Assembly: GCA_963698405.1 (NCBI GenBank)
Contig: CAVOQT010000010.1
Span: forward strand, 186,001-250,000
From: SHZI01 sp963698405
GTDB lineage: Bacteria > Pseudomonadota > Gammaproteobacteria > Steroidobacterales > GCA-2729495
Reading direction: 5' to 3'
DNA: 64,000 nucleotides
Positions 1 through 9,121 of this stretch are shown here, piece by piece. The notes below the pieces were generated by a model, which was not told where the DNA came from, did not search any database, and saw only the letters and a list, made by a program, of their open reading frames with translations. Position numbers and translations under genes: made by a program. The number at the start of each line of letters is the position of its first letter. The first letter of the stretch is position 1.

Positions 1-552
1 CAGCTTGCGCTCCCGGAAGAAGGCCAGCCGCAGACGCCCTTCCTGGTCGCGCGTGACCAGTAGTGCAGCAGCAGACCTGTTGGCCATCTTTGCCTGCAGT
101 TTGTCCACCGCAGGCAAACTCAGCAGGGCCGGACTGCATACGTTGACGACCGGCAGTTTGGCCGCTGCCAGTTGTTCCACGAGCGTATGCAGATGTTCGG
201 GTTTGGTCAGTGCGCTGAACAGCACGTGTTGAAGATGTGTGCTTTCTGCCGTGCGCCCCTGCATTGTTGCGGTGCTGAATTCCGTGCGCGGGAAAGCACG
301 CGCCAGTTTGCGCTCAAGCATGGCTTGCTGGTCGCGCTGGCCGAGTTTTGCCACGCGGTCCCGGCTATGCTCCTCCTCGAGTACGTCGACGAGAATGCAG
401 ATCGCACCCCCGTTCTGGCGCAGGAAGCTGACTATCCCTGATGGTTCACCAGTGCGTGGCGAATAGCTGGCGACCGGCATAAAGCCGCGGCCATCCCAGG
501 TATGCAGCACACAACTGTTGATGCCCAGATGAATGACGTGTTGCATGCGCAT
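1..552 (-). CDS. Pilus-operon protein, possible actin-like platform component (partial)
   Basis: An open frame of 184 codons runs off the left edge without a stop. It begins one base after the stop of the pilus platform gene (TGA, C, ATG), so it is probably translationally coupled; a second in-frame ATG at 546 is equally possible. The visible protein is soluble, starts MRMQHVIHLGINSCV and has a charged helix near residues 60-90. In MSHA, type IV pilus and type II secretion operons an actin-like protein (MshI, PilM or GspL) often sits with these genes, and the length and lack of membrane segments would allow that role. I see no diagnostic phosphate loop, so the function is inferred from context only. 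Confidence 0.6.
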   Translation of the reverse strand, partial: MRMQHVIHLGINSCVLHTWDGRGFMPVASYSPRTGEPSGIVSFLRQNGGAICILVDVLEEEHSRDRVAKLGQRDQQAMLERKLARAFPRTEFSTATMQGRTAESTHLQHVLFSALTKPEHLHTLVEQLAAAKLPVVNVCSPALLSLPAVDKLQAKMANRSAAALLVTRDQEGRLRLAFFRERKL

Positions 553-553
553 G

Positions 554-1762
554 TCAGATCGCCCCGAGATTGCCGATGGTGTCGTAGATCGGACCGAGCA
601 CCGATAGCATCACCCAGCCGAGGATCAGCCCGAGGATTACCGTCATGGCTGGTTCGATGAGTGTCTGCAACCGGTCAACCGCTTCGTTGACTTCACGGTT
701 GTAGAAATAGGTGACGTTTTCCAGCGCTTCATCGATCTTGCCGATGTCTTCGCCCATCTTCACCATGCGCAGCACGAGTGGCGGGAACAGCTGTGCCTGG
801 CTGATCGCGCTGCTCAGTGAATTGCCTTCGTCGACATAGTCGGAAACCCGATCGATGGCTTCGGCGATCACGACATTGCCGGCCAGTTCTCGTGAGGTCT
901 TCAGCGCATCGACGATGGTGATGCCGGATGCATACATGATCTGGAAGTAGGTGACGAAGCGGCTCATGATGATCTTGCTGAGAATCGGTCCGATGACCCA
1001 CACGCGCAGCTTCAGGCCGTCGAAGGTGCGGCGCGATCCGGCATCGTGCTTGACCAGCCAGTTGCCGGCCATGCCCAGCAGTATTGGCCCACCGATCAGC
1101 AGGTACCAGAACTCGACGACCAGATCAGAGGTCGCGATCAGGGCCTTGGTGTGTATCGGCATTTCCTGACCCATGGTTTTCAGGAAGGTGCTCATCTGTG
1201 GCACGACGTAAAGCATCAGGAAGAACACCACGGCAAATACCACGGTGCCGACGAAGGCCGGATAGAGCATGATTTTCTTGGTCTGTGAGATCAGTTCGTC
1301 CTGCCACTTCAGCGTTTCAGTCATGCGTTCCAGCACCTGCGAGAGTTCGCCGGAGTGCTCGCCTGCCCGTACCAAGGCAACGAACACGCGGTCGAAGGTG
1401 GTGGGAAAATCGCCCAGCGCTTCAGACAGGCTCTTGCCGCCCTCGACGGCCAGCGAAATGGCAGCGAGTACGTTGCGAAATGACGGGTTGGCGGTGCTGT
1501 CGCGCAGGTCGCGCATTGCTTCCAGAATCGGCAACCCGGCCCGGTGGGCCTGCCCGAGATGGAAACAGAAATTGATCAGCTCGCGGCGGTCGACCCGTTT
1601 GCCGGCTGCGCCGATCTGGCGTTTGCTCAGCGCGCTGCAGGTCACCAGCTGCAAGCCGATCTGCAGCAGACGCGTGTCCAGCTCCGCTTCGCTGTTGGCC
1701 GCCAGCTCACCGCTCAATATGCGACCGCTGCCATCGACTGCACGATAGTTGAAGGCGGTCAT
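554..1762 (-). CDS. mshG: MSHA-type pilus inner-membrane platform protein MshG (T2SF family)
   Basis: 402 residues, the usual size of the GspF/PilC family. The protein begins MTAFNYRAVDGSGR, the typical short N-terminal segment, and contains two T2SF repeats, each ending in long hydrophobic stretches (around residues 165-190, 215-235 and 370-395). Family members sit in the inner membrane and couple the assembly ATPase to pilin insertion. Its ATG overlaps the stop of the upstream ATPase gene (ATGA at 1759-1762), and the next gene starts one base after its own stop, so the genes form one operon. Assigning it to MSHA rather than another pilus type rests on the neighbouring MshL-like secretin and MshE-like ATPase. 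Confidence 0.85.
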   Translation of the reverse strand: MTAFNYRAVDGSGRILSGELAANSEAELDTRLLQIGLQLVTCSALSKRQIGAAGKRVDRRELINFCFHLGQAHRAGLPILEAMRDLRDSTANPSFRNVLAAISLAVEGGKSLSEALGDFPTTFDRVFVALVRAGEHSGELSQVLERMTETLKWQDELISQTKKIMLYPAFVGTVVFAVVFFLMLYVVPQMSTFLKTMGQEMPIHTKALIATSDLVVEFWYLLIGGPILLGMAGNWLVKHDAGSRRTFDGLKLRVWVIGPILSKIIMSRFVTYFQIMYASGITIVDALKTSRELAGNVVIAEAIDRVSDYVDEGNSLSSAISQAQLFPPLVLRMVKMGEDIGKIDEALENVTYFYNREVNEAVDRLQTLIEPAMTVILGLILGWVMLSVLGPIYDTIGNLGAI

Positions 1763-3531
1763 CGAGTGGCTCCCAGTGCCAGGTCGGTAAGGTCGATGAC
1801 CCGTGCGATTTCGTCGAGGCTGGTATCACCGCTCAGCACGCGGCGGATGCCGTCATCGGCCAGCGGTTTGAAGCCGCTCGCGCTGGCAATCGTGCGCAAC
1901 TCGCCCAGCGACTTGTTCTGTGCCAGTGCCTCATCCAGTTCGCGGTCGAAGCGCACGATTTCCATGATCGACATGCGGCCGCGATAGCCGACCTGGTTGC
2001 AATGACTGCAGCCCTTGTTGCGATAGACGGTGACATCGGCGCTCGTATCGATGCCCATCAGGCGCCGTTCGATGTCGCTCGCTGTATAGCCTTCCTTGCA
2101 TTGCGGGCACAGGCGACGGACCAGTCGCTGGGCGACGATGCCGATGATGTTGCCAGCCAGTACGCCAGGCTTCAGGCCGATGTCGAGCAGGCGGGGAATC
2201 GCGCCGAGTGCGGAGTTGGTGTGCAGGGTGGAATACACCTGGTGGCCGGTCATGGCGGCGCGAAAAGCCATCTCGGCCGTGGCTTCATCGCGGATCTCGC
2301 CGACCAGGATGATGTCCGGGTCCTGGCGCATCAGCGAGCGGATACCGGTGGCGAAGTCGAGTTTCACCGAATCGGCCAGCGAAGTCTGGCGGATCATCGG
2401 GAACGGATATTCGACCGGATCCTCGAGCGTCATGATGTTGACTGACTCGTCATTGCAGTAGTTCAGGATCGAATACAGCGTGGTGGTCTTGCCGCTGCCG
2501 GTCGGGCCGGTGATCAGAATCACGCCCTCGGGCCGTGCCAGCAGCATCTTCAGCAGCGTGAGTTGCTCGTCCGGCAGTCCCAGGCCCTCCAGCGGCACGA
2601 TGCCGGCGCGCCGGTCGAGAATGCGCAGCACGATGTTCTCGCCATGAATGGTCGGCTGGGTGGCGACGCGGAAGTCTACCGGCCGCCCGCCGATCGTCAG
2701 GGCGATATGCCCGTCCTGCGGGCCGCGCGTCTCGGTGATGTCCATGCCGGCCATTACCTTGATGCGCACCACGATCGCGGCGAGGAATTTCCGGTGCACG
2801 GTGGAAACCTGCTGCAGTACGCCGTCGACCCGGTAGCGCACCCGAACGAAGCCGTCTTCCGGTTCGATATGCACGTCCGATGCACGTCGCCTGACGGCAT
2901 CGCCAAGCAGTGCATCGATCAGGCGTACCATCGGTTGCGTGAGGTTGTCTGCACCGCGCACCACACCCGTCCGGCCCGGTGTGGGGGAGTCGATCTCCTG
3001 CAGGATCGCGGCCAGTGAGAGTTCCTTGTCGTAGAAGCTCTCGATCGCACCCTGGATTTCTGCATCGCTGGCCAGCAGGGTGCGGATCTCGATGTGCCCG
3101 CCCAGCAGTGCCGATACCTGGTCGCGTGCGACCACGTCGAAGGTATCGGCCATCGCCATGGTCAGGATGCGGGCCACCGGGTCGAATGAAATGGGCAATA
3201 CGCGGAAGCGTCGCGCAACGTCCTCGGGCAGCATGGCGACCGCAGCGGCATCCGGTACAACCCGGGACAGGTCGACACTCTCGACGCGCAGCATTTCAGC
3301 GAGGATGTCGCGTACTACCGACTCCGAGACCAGGCCGAGCCTGGCGATCACCTTGCCGATGCGTTCGTTGGATTGTTTCTGTTCGGTAAGCGCGACGCGC
3401 AGCTGGTCCCGGGTGATCAGCCCTTTTTCGACCAGAAATTCCCCAAGCTGTTTGCGCGGGCCGCGTCGTTCGACGTTCGGAGCGGCACTTGTCGCTGCGC
3501 CGGACTCAGGTTTGCTGCCTGGATTTGCCAT
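1759..3531 (-). CDS. mshE: MSHA-type pilus extension ATPase MshE (GspE/PilB family)
   Basis: 590 residues. Walker A GPTGSGKTTT lies at about 342-351, the Asp box near LEDPVEYPFP (369-378), Walker B DPDIILVGEIRD at about 404-415, and a His box STLHTNS near 434-440. Two CxxC pairs (CPQC near 475, CSHC near 506) form the zinc module of PilB/GspE ATPases. Residues 28-170 form an MshEN-type N-terminal domain with two tandem LG...L...L..Q-like repeats (RKQLGEFLVEKGL and ERIGKVIARLGL); in Vibrio MshE this domain binds cyclic di-GMP, so pilus extension may be controlled by that messenger here. It hydrolyses ATP at the cytoplasmic face to drive pilin polymerisation. ATG at 3531; overlaps mshG by four bases. 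Confidence 0.93.
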   Translation of the reverse strand: MANPGSKPESGAATSAAPNVERRGPRKQLGEFLVEKGLITRDQLRVALTEQKQSNERIGKVIARLGLVSESVVRDILAEMLRVESVDLSRVVPDAAAVAMLPEDVARRFRVLPISFDPVARILTMAMADTFDVVARDQVSALLGGHIEIRTLLASDAEIQGAIESFYDKELSLAAILQEIDSPTPGRTGVVRGADNLTQPMVRLIDALLGDAVRRRASDVHIEPEDGFVRVRYRVDGVLQQVSTVHRKFLAAIVVRIKVMAGMDITETRGPQDGHIALTIGGRPVDFRVATQPTIHGENIVLRILDRRAGIVPLEGLGLPDEQLTLLKMLLARPEGVILITGPTGSGKTTTLYSILNYCNDESVNIMTLEDPVEYPFPMIRQTSLADSVKLDFATGIRSLMRQDPDIILVGEIRDEATAEMAFRAAMTGHQVYSTLHTNSALGAIPRLLDIGLKPGVLAGNIIGIVAQRLVRRLCPQCKEGYTASDIERRLMGIDTSADVTVYRNKGCSHCNQVGYRGRMSIMEIVRFDRELDEALAQNKSLGELRTIASASGFKPLADDGIRRVLSGDTSLDEIARVIDLTDLALGATR

Positions 3532-3545
3532 GCTGATGAGTTCGT

Positions 3546-4790
3546 CTACAGAGCTGCTGCGCGCAGGCTGTCCAGACGCTGCCGGGCTGCCGCAGCATCA
3601 AACAGTGCGCTGTCGTTGGCCAGTGTCAGCGCACGTTCGTAATAGGCGGCTGCGGCTGACGCCTGGCCCAGTTGGTCCAGGCTCACCGCCAGGTTGAAGG
3701 CATAGTCGGCGTTGGTTGGTTCGTGGCGTACCGCTTCGAAGAATGCCTGCTGGGCCTCCGGCCAGCGTCCGGTGCTCAGGTACTGCAGGCCCAGCGCGAA
3801 TTGCAGGTTTGCGGCGCCGGGCTGCTCGCGCAGCAGGTTCTTCAGTCTGGTCTCGTTGCCGGTCGCACCATCGCTGCTTGCGCCTGCAGGCAGCGTCGAC
3901 AGTGCCGCCACGGCGGCAGAGTTTTTCGGATCGGCTTCCAGTACAGCCTTGTAAAGGGACTGCGCTTCCTGCTCGCGGCCACCGCGCAACGCGATCGCTG
4001 CGAGTCCGAGCAAGGCATCGACATTGTTCGCCTCGACGGTCTGCACCTCGCGATACAGGGTCTCTGCGCGCGCATAGTCGGCGGCCTGAAAGGCGTTCCA
4101 TGCTTCGCTGAGTTTCGGAAACAGCGGGTTGGCTGTGGTGCCGCGCGTGATCGTGATCTGTGTGGCAGTGTCCTGAGTCTCGACAGCCGGCGTATCAAAC
4201 CAGTCCGTGTCCCGGCCAGCAGCGACAGATTGCACGGGCGCAGCCTGCGGGCTGGTGACTTCCGTGCGTAGCGGTCGCACGACCGGCGCTTGTGCTGGCT
4301 CGTTTGCAACGGCCTGTGTTGACGCGGACTCCAGTTCCTCTGGCGTGATGGTCACCGACTGTTCGCTGTCACGGTTGGCTGTGTATTGCAGGAGAATGGA
4401 AATCGCTGTCGTCACGATCAGCAGGATCAGCACGAGGCTGCCGATCAGCAGGCTCGTATTGCGTTTGATGCGTTGCCTGCGCTGACTGATCAGCAGGGGT
4501 GGCGTTGCATCTGCCGCTGCGCTGACCGGCTCGGCAATGATCTCGGCAACCGGATCCGCATCAGGCTGCGCTGCCGGTATCGGTTCCGGACTGAATGCCG
4601 CCGGTTCCTCCTGCAGATCCAGACTGAGTTCGGGTTCAACTGTCTGTGTGTGGGCGCTGCGATTGTCGACGGCAAGACGCAACTCCTGCGTCTGCGTATG
4701 GCTTTCTGGTGAGGCCGGCATGACTGCAAACGTGTCAGTAGCCGCCGGTTGGCTGGCCTTCTTCTGCAGGATATCCAGCAGGGAGCTCAT
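3546..4790 (-). CDS. MshN-like TPR protein of the pilus operon
   Basis: 414 residues: an acidic and proline-rich cytoplasmic part (1-100), one transmembrane helix at about 112-136, a linker rich in Gln, Ala and Pro, and a periplasmic C-terminal half made of tetratricopeptide repeats (about 225-405; for example LGLAAIALRGGREQEAQSLY). This topology matches MshN of MSHA loci, a periplasmic scaffold protein. Its ATG overlaps the stop of the secretin gene (4787-4790) and it ends 14 bases before the ATPase start, consistent with one transcript. An MshM-type AAA ATPase, which lies between mshL and mshN in Vibrio, is absent here. Name inferred from architecture and position. Confidence 0.7.
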   Translation of the reverse strand: MSSLLDILQKKASQPAATDTFAVMPASPESHTQTQELRLAVDNRSAHTQTVEPELSLDLQEEPAAFSPEPIPAAQPDADPVAEIIAEPVSAAADATPPLLISQRRQRIKRNTSLLIGSLVLILLIVTTAISILLQYTANRDSEQSVTITPEELESASTQAVANEPAQAPVVRPLRTEVTSPQAAPVQSVAAGRDTDWFDTPAVETQDTATQITITRGTTANPLFPKLSEAWNAFQAADYARAETLYREVQTVEANNVDALLGLAAIALRGGREQEAQSLYKAVLEADPKNSAAVAALSTLPAGASSDGATGNETRLKNLLREQPGAANLQFALGLQYLSTGRWPEAQQAFFEAVRHEPTNADYAFNLAVSLDQLGQASAAAAYYERALTLANDSALFDAAAARQRLDSLRAAAL

Positions 4791-6424
4791 GGCGTTGTCC
4801 CCAGGCTGGCGGAGGTGGCCAGCGGCACTGCGGTCGTGGCCAGCGCGGCTTGCCCGCTACCGGCGCCGCGAATCACTGTCGGACGCAGGAACAGCACCAG
4901 TTCGCTCTTCTGCACCGTATCGTCGCGATAGCTGAACAGGTCGCCTATTCCAGGTATACGCGACAGGTATGGCACGCCGTCGCGATTCTTTTGACTGGTG
5001 TCCTGCATCAGTCCGCCGATCACCACTGTCTGGCCGTCAGCCACTTCCAGCAGCGACTCGATCTCGCTGACGTGTATTTCCGGCACCAGGTTATCGAAGT
5101 CCTGGCCGTACTCGCTGAGGCGCGGTGCCGGGTCGACGACGTAGTCGATGATGCGCGTGATGGTCGGCCGCACATTCATGCTGACATTGCCGTTTTCGCT
5201 GATCTGAGGCGTGACGCTCATGATGAAGCCGACCGGCACGGTCTTGATTTCACTGGTGATGGTCGAGCGTTCCGGGTTGTTGTCGGAGGCTTCGACGATG
5301 TCCTGTGTGAGGCTGAAGTACACCCGCTCATCGACCACCTTGAGCATCGCGGTCTGATTGTTGAGTGCCATGATGCGCGGTGTGGACAGAACCTTGGTGT
5401 CGCCGAACTGCGACAGCATCTTCACGGCAGCCGAGAAGCCGCTGCCATCGGCATCGAAGTTGTTGTAGGTCATGGTATAGACCGGCGCAGTGCCCAGGTT
5501 GCCACCGGTCAGGGTGTTGAGTACCGAGATGCCATCCTGGCCGAGCCCGCCATTTGAAGATACCCGTGACCAGTCGACGCCGGCCTGGTAGCTGTCGTTC
5601 AGATTCACCTCGACCACGGTGACCTCGATCAGCACCTGGCGCTTGGAGTTGGCCGTGACCTGATCGATGAAGGCCTGGATTTTCTGCTGCTGCAGGCTGT
5701 TGGCAAACACACTGACAATGCCGGCAATCGGGTTGACGGCCACCGGGTCAGGGCCTGCGGCTGCATCGCCGCCGCTCGCCTGGCCGGTGATGATCTGCCG
5801 CAGGTTGCCGCCCAGCACATTCCAGTAGCTGTTGTCGGAGGTGCTCTTGACGGTGGTGCGTGAGATGTTCTGGTCGGTGCTGTTGCCGCTACTGTCAGAT
5901 TCTTCGCCGACGCTGCCGCCAGTTGAGGCGACCTGGGTGGCAACGGTGACTTCACCTTCGCTGCCGCGCGCCAGATTCACGTAGTCCACCCGGTAGTTCT
6001 GCCAGAACGGGGCGTCCGGCATGACCACAAGCGTGCCGTTTTCGAGCGTGTGCCGAAGGCTGACCTGGCGGCCGATGCGCTGGAGGATCTGGGGTAGTGT
6101 CTGGTTGACTGCGTTGAGTGTGACGTTGCCTTCGATGTTGCCAGCGATATCTACATTGATGGCAGCATCGCGTGCCAGGGCAAACAGTACCTCGCGTACT
6201 GGTACATCGGTGACGACCAGCGTGTAGGTTTCCTGTACGGGCCGGGCGACCGGTGCAGGTGGCGTCGGCAGGCGGGTGACCGGGGCGGGAATGATCTTGT
6301 TCCCTTCAATCGATTTCAGATGTTCCGGTGCCGGATCAAACTGTTGTACGGTCCCGCAGCCTGCAACGAGTGCGGCAACACCGATACTGAGAAGAGCGCC
6401 GCGGCGCCAAACGTTCTGTGTCAT
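4787..6424 (-). CDS. mshL: MSHA-type pilus secretin MshL (outer-membrane lipoprotein)
   Basis: About 545 residues from the ATG at 6424, preferred over an in-frame TTG at 6430 because CGGGGA lies nine bases upstream. A lipoprotein signal ends in LVAGC (Cys 23). An STN-like short N domain follows (residues 65-130, VTDVPVREVLFALARDAAINV), then a Ser/Thr/Gly-rich linker and the secretin domain (about 300-520), with conserved segments VPVGFIMSVTPQIS and DGQTVVIGGLMQD. Secretins form the outer-membrane ring through which the pilus fibre leaves the cell. It is the first gene of the visible pilus operon and overlaps the next gene by four bases. Confidence 0.9.
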   Translation of the reverse strand: MTQNVWRRGALLSIGVAALVAGCGTVQQFDPAPEHLKSIEGNKIIPAPVTRLPTPPAPVARPVQETYTLVVTDVPVREVLFALARDAAINVDIAGNIEGNVTLNAVNQTLPQILQRIGRQVSLRHTLENGTLVVMPDAPFWQNYRVDYVNLARGSEGEVTVATQVASTGGSVGEESDSSGNSTDQNISRTTVKSTSDNSYWNVLGGNLRQIITGQASGGDAAAGPDPVAVNPIAGIVSVFANSLQQQKIQAFIDQVTANSKRQVLIEVTVVEVNLNDSYQAGVDWSRVSSNGGLGQDGISVLNTLTGGNLGTAPVYTMTYNNFDADGSGFSAAVKMLSQFGDTKVLSTPRIMALNNQTAMLKVVDERVYFSLTQDIVEASDNNPERSTITSEIKTVPVGFIMSVTPQISENGNVSMNVRPTITRIIDYVVDPAPRLSEYGQDFDNLVPEIHVSEIESLLEVADGQTVVIGGLMQDTSQKNRDGVPYLSRIPGIGDLFSYRDDTVQKSELVLFLRPTVIRGAGSGQAALATTAVPLATSASLGTTP

Positions 6425-6551
6425 GACCAATCGTCCCCGCAGAGTAGCAACCGTTTCCTGCCGTGCACTGGTCGCCCGTATGGACGGCAGGCACGGTATC
6501 CCCTTAAGTTAAGGCTGGCTCAGGATCGGTTTTTTATGTCTGATGCGGCGT

Positions 6552-6615
6552 GCGCCGGCTCACAGTTGTGAGTCGGCGCTATCGGGAAATGTGAACGGTG
6601 TCACGGGCGACACCG
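6552..6615. terminator. Two hairpins between the barrel gene and the pilus operon
   Basis: The gap 6425-6659 separates two minus-strand transcription units. It holds an inverted repeat with 12-base arms (6552-6563 and 6568-6579, one G/T mismatch, loop AGTT) and a second perfect one (CGGTGTC at 6596-6602 with GACACCG at 6609-6615). Neither is followed by a clear T tract, so they may be a weak terminator for the upstream barrel gene or processing sites. No confident promoter for the pilus operon was seen. Confidence 0.35.
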
Positions 6616-6659
6616 GGCAGAGGGCACAGGACGTGCCCGACTGCTGACTCAGACGGGTA

Positions 6660-7211
6660 TCAGGGTTGGCCGAAGTGGTAATTGACGCCGAGGCTGACGG
6701 TCCAGAAATCGCCACCGTCCAGGTCGAACCAGTCGCCTTCGAGGCGCAGGCTGACGTTGCTGGACATCGCAATCTGTGTACCGGCACCGAAGGTAAGTCC
6801 GCTGGCGCTGCGGTTGCTCGAGCCGGTATCCGTGTCGAGATTCTGGTTTACGTCGTAGAAGCCGCCCTTGCCGTACAGCTGAATGTCTTCCGAGGACATC
6901 GGCAGATAGCCGATGGCATAGATGCTTGTCCCGTCCAGATCGACATCCACGCTGCCGCCGGGGTTGGCCGGATCGGTGTCTTCGCTGAAGCTGCCGGAAT
7001 CCAGCCACGAACCCTCGATGCCGAGGTACTTGTTGATGCGGTACTGCACGCTCAGCTTGCCGCCGACGGCTTCGTCGTCGAAGACACCGCCATCGATCTC
7101 ATAGCTGGTCAGCATGCCGGAAAAGCCGACCAGCCAGCCCGGATCGGCTGGTCCGGCCTGTACCGACAGTGAATACAGGCCAAGCAGTGTGATTCCGGCG
7201 ATGCGTTTCAT
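6660..7211 (-). CDS. Outer-membrane beta-barrel protein, paralogue of the adjacent OmpA barrel
   Basis: 183 residues with a signal peptide (MKRIAGITLLGLYSLSVQAG) and a barrel of alternating aromatic and polar strands ending in NYHFGQP. It aligns along its length with the N-terminal barrel of the upstream OmpA-family gene (shared segments YRINKYLGIE / YRINKWFGLE, GFY / GYYNFDQ, RLEGDWFDLDGGDFW / RAEGEWFDIDDGELW), so the two arose by duplication. It lacks the peptidoglycan-binding C-terminal domain. Starts at ATG 7211 with GGGG upstream; only 12 bases separate it from the OmpA-family gene, implying co-transcription. Probable role: small outer-membrane barrel; substrate unknown. Confidence 0.75.
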   Translation of the reverse strand: MKRIAGITLLGLYSLSVQAGPADPGWLVGFSGMLTSYEIDGGVFDDEAVGGKLSVQYRINKYLGIEGSWLDSGSFSEDTDPANPGGSVDVDLDGTSIYAIGYLPMSSEDIQLYGKGGFYDVNQNLDTDTGSSNRSASGLTFGAGTQIAMSSNVSLRLEGDWFDLDGGDFWTVSLGVNYHFGQP

Positions 7212-7223
7212 GCGGGATGCCCC

Positions 7224-8291
7224 TTATTCGCCAGCCTGTGCAGTAAATTCCAGGCTCACCCGACGGTTCAGCTCACGACCTTCTTCAGTGTCGTTATCCG
7301 CGATCGGATCGGCTTCGCCGAAACCGACAGCAGTGAGGCGTTCTGCCGGCGTACCCTTTTCGATCAGGTAGTCACGTACCGTTTCAGCGCGTTGCTGCGA
7401 GAGGTTGAGGTTGTACGCATCCGTACCGCTGCTGTCGGTATAGCCACGTACTTCAATGTTGAAGTTCGGGCGCTTGGTCAGGATATCGGCTACCGAATCC
7501 AGGATCATCAGGCTGGACGGGATCAGTTTTGCCGAGTCGAAGTCAAAGGTAACGCCGCGCAGGATCAGTTGTTCCTCACAGCCGCGCGCATCGACCTTGG
7601 CGCCGGCCGGCGTTTCCGGGCACTGATCCTTGTCGTCGTTTACGCCATCACCGTCGCTGTCTTTCACGACTGGTGCGGCGACTACAACCGGTGCAGCCAC
7701 CACTGCAACGGGTGCGGGGGCAGCTACCGGTGCGGCGGCAACCGGCGTGCGCCCGAAGCGATACTCGACGCCGAGGTTGATGGCCCAGAGTTCACCGTCA
7801 TCGATATCAAACCATTCGCCCTCGGCACGGAAGGCAAACTGCTCGCTGACGTTGACGATCAGGCCAGCACCGAGCAGCAGGCCATCGGGATGGTTGGTAT
7901 CAGAGACTGCGTTGTTGAGTTCCAGTTCCTGATCGAAGTTGTAGTAACCGGCCTTGGCGAAGACATCGATGTCTTCACTGCCAAAGGGTGCATACAGCAG
8001 TACCGATCCGCTGTATCCGTCGAGACTGACATCGATGGCCGGATCTGGTGATGGTGGCGCCTCGGAGAAATCACCATAGTTGTGATAGGCGGCCTCCAGG
8101 CCGAACCACTTGTTGATGCGGTAACCACCAAACAGTTTGAGGCCAACGGTGCTGTCGTCGACTGTGTTGTCGTCAAAACTGTAGTCGGCAAAGCTTGCCG
8201 CGACACCTGCATTCCAGACGCTGTATTCATTGCCGGCCATGGCGGAGGTGCTGGCCAGGCCCAAGGCCAGTGGTATCAGGAAACGCTTCAT
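7224..8291 (-). CDS. OmpA-family outer-membrane protein
   Basis: 355 residues from ATG 8291, chosen because GAGGAG lies eight bases upstream; an in-frame GTG at 8294 is less likely. Order of parts: signal peptide to about residue 20, eight-strand-like beta-barrel (20-180), an Ala/Pro/Val-rich linker, a thrombospondin type 3-like acidic motif DSDGDGVNDDKDQCPE, then an OmpA C-terminal domain (about 240-350) with the peptidoglycan-binding core GYTDSSGTDAYN...LSQQRAETV. It anchors the outer membrane to the cell wall. It is expressed with the barrel-only paralogue downstream and diverges from the gene at 8.47 kb. Confidence 0.9.
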   Translation of the reverse strand: MKRFLIPLALGLASTSAMAGNEYSVWNAGVAASFADYSFDDNTVDDSTVGLKLFGGYRINKWFGLEAAYHNYGDFSEAPPSPDPAIDVSLDGYSGSVLLYAPFGSEDIDVFAKAGYYNFDQELELNNAVSDTNHPDGLLLGAGLIVNVSEQFAFRAEGEWFDIDDGELWAINLGVEYRFGRTPVAAAPVAAPAPVAVVAAPVVVAAPVVKDSDGDGVNDDKDQCPETPAGAKVDARGCEEQLILRGVTFDFDSAKLIPSSLMILDSVADILTKRPNFNIEVRGYTDSSGTDAYNLNLSQQRAETVRDYLIEKGTPAERLTAVGFGEADPIADNDTEEGRELNRRVSLEFTAQAGE

Positions 8292-8434
8292 CACGCAGGC
8301 TCCTCAGCAGGGTTCTTGGTTTAAATCGACGCTAACTGGCGGGATCGACTTGCCCCGGGACAGCCCGGTGTTCACATCGTGGTCTTGCAGCAGTATACGG
8401 CCGGTCATACAGGCGTCAACAGAGCTGTGGCTAC

Positions 8435-8440
8435 TATACT
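8435..8440 (+). promoter_or_regulatory. Possible -10 box for the chorismate-lyase-like gene
   Basis: TATACT at 8435-8440 lies in the divergent region between the OmpA-family gene and the plus-strand gene at 8471. The -35 region is weak (GTCAAC at 8415-8420, short spacing), so this is a tentative promoter only. Confidence 0.3.
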
Positions 8441-8470
8441 GGCAGTGTTCATGTGGATACTGCGGCCCTG

Positions 8471-9106
8471 ATGACACAGCAATTGCAGCCGGACCCGAAG
8501 CGTTTTGATCCGCTGGCAGGATTCTTTCTTGCCCAGGCAGACCGCCCTGCACATATCAGCGCCGTGCTGGCGGCTGAGTTGACGCCGCTGCAGCGGGCCT
8601 TGCTGGTGATCGATGGCACGGTGACCAGCTTCCTGGAAGCCTGGGCGCTGGAACCCGTTGCAGTGACGCGTCTGTGGCAAGGCGCGCAGAAACTGACTGC
8701 GCCGGACTGCTGGCTGGCGCTGGAGACGGGTAGTACGGTGATAGAACGGGCTGTATTGCTGAGCGGTGCGCGGAGTCGAGGTTTTTTCGTCTTTGCGGAG
8801 TCGCGCATCAATGTCGACTGCCTGCCGGCGGGGATGCTGGGGCCGCTGGAGGCGGGTGAGGTCGGTCTGGGGCAGCTCTTGCTGGCCAGCGGGCTCGACA
8901 GTCGTCGCGAGGGCCTGTGGTATGGCCGCGAACAGTTAAAGACGCTGCCTGAACCGGTCGCTGCCGTGAGCGATGGTGATTTCCTGACGCGGACCTACCG
9001 TGTGAGCACACGGGGTCGGCCGCTCATGCTGATTACCGAACGGTTTGCCTGGCGGCCGAGCGCGGTACCCGTAACTGCGCCCGGTGGCGTTCCCTCATCT
9101 GACTGA
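8471..9106 (+). CDS. Chorismate pyruvate-lyase-like protein (UbiC/DUF98 fold)
   Basis: 211 residues from ATG 8471 (a GTG at 8453 would add six residues). The core resembles UbiC-type chorismate lyases: an IERAVLL segment carrying the arginine found in UbiC as REILL, a GEVGLGQLL turn like UbiC TPLGRYL, and a C-terminal GRPLMLITERF resembling GKPLLLTELF, which holds the catalytic glutamate. It is longer than E. coli UbiC and closer to the DUF98 branch. UbiC removes pyruvate from chorismate to give 4-hydroxybenzoate, the first step of ubiquinone synthesis. Since the window has quinone-linked dehydrogenases this role is reasonable, but the actual substrate is not shown. No ubiA follows. Confidence 0.6.
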   Translation: MTQQLQPDPKRFDPLAGFFLAQADRPAHISAVLAAELTPLQRALLVIDGTVTSFLEAWALEPVAVTRLWQGAQKLTAPDCWLALETGSTVIERAVLLSGARSRGFFVFAESRINVDCLPAGMLGPLEAGEVGLGQLLLASGLDSRREGLWYGREQLKTLPEPVAAVSDGDFLTRTYRVSTRGRPLMLITERFAWRPSAVPVTAPGGVPSSD

Positions 9107-9121
9107 GCACTGGTCATATAT

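Noticed and set aside
1269..1748. Long open frames antisense to real genes (for example opposite mshG, the sthA gene and the synthetases)
   Set aside because: They are a by-product of high GC codon use; they lack ribosome sites, family motifs and consistent composition.
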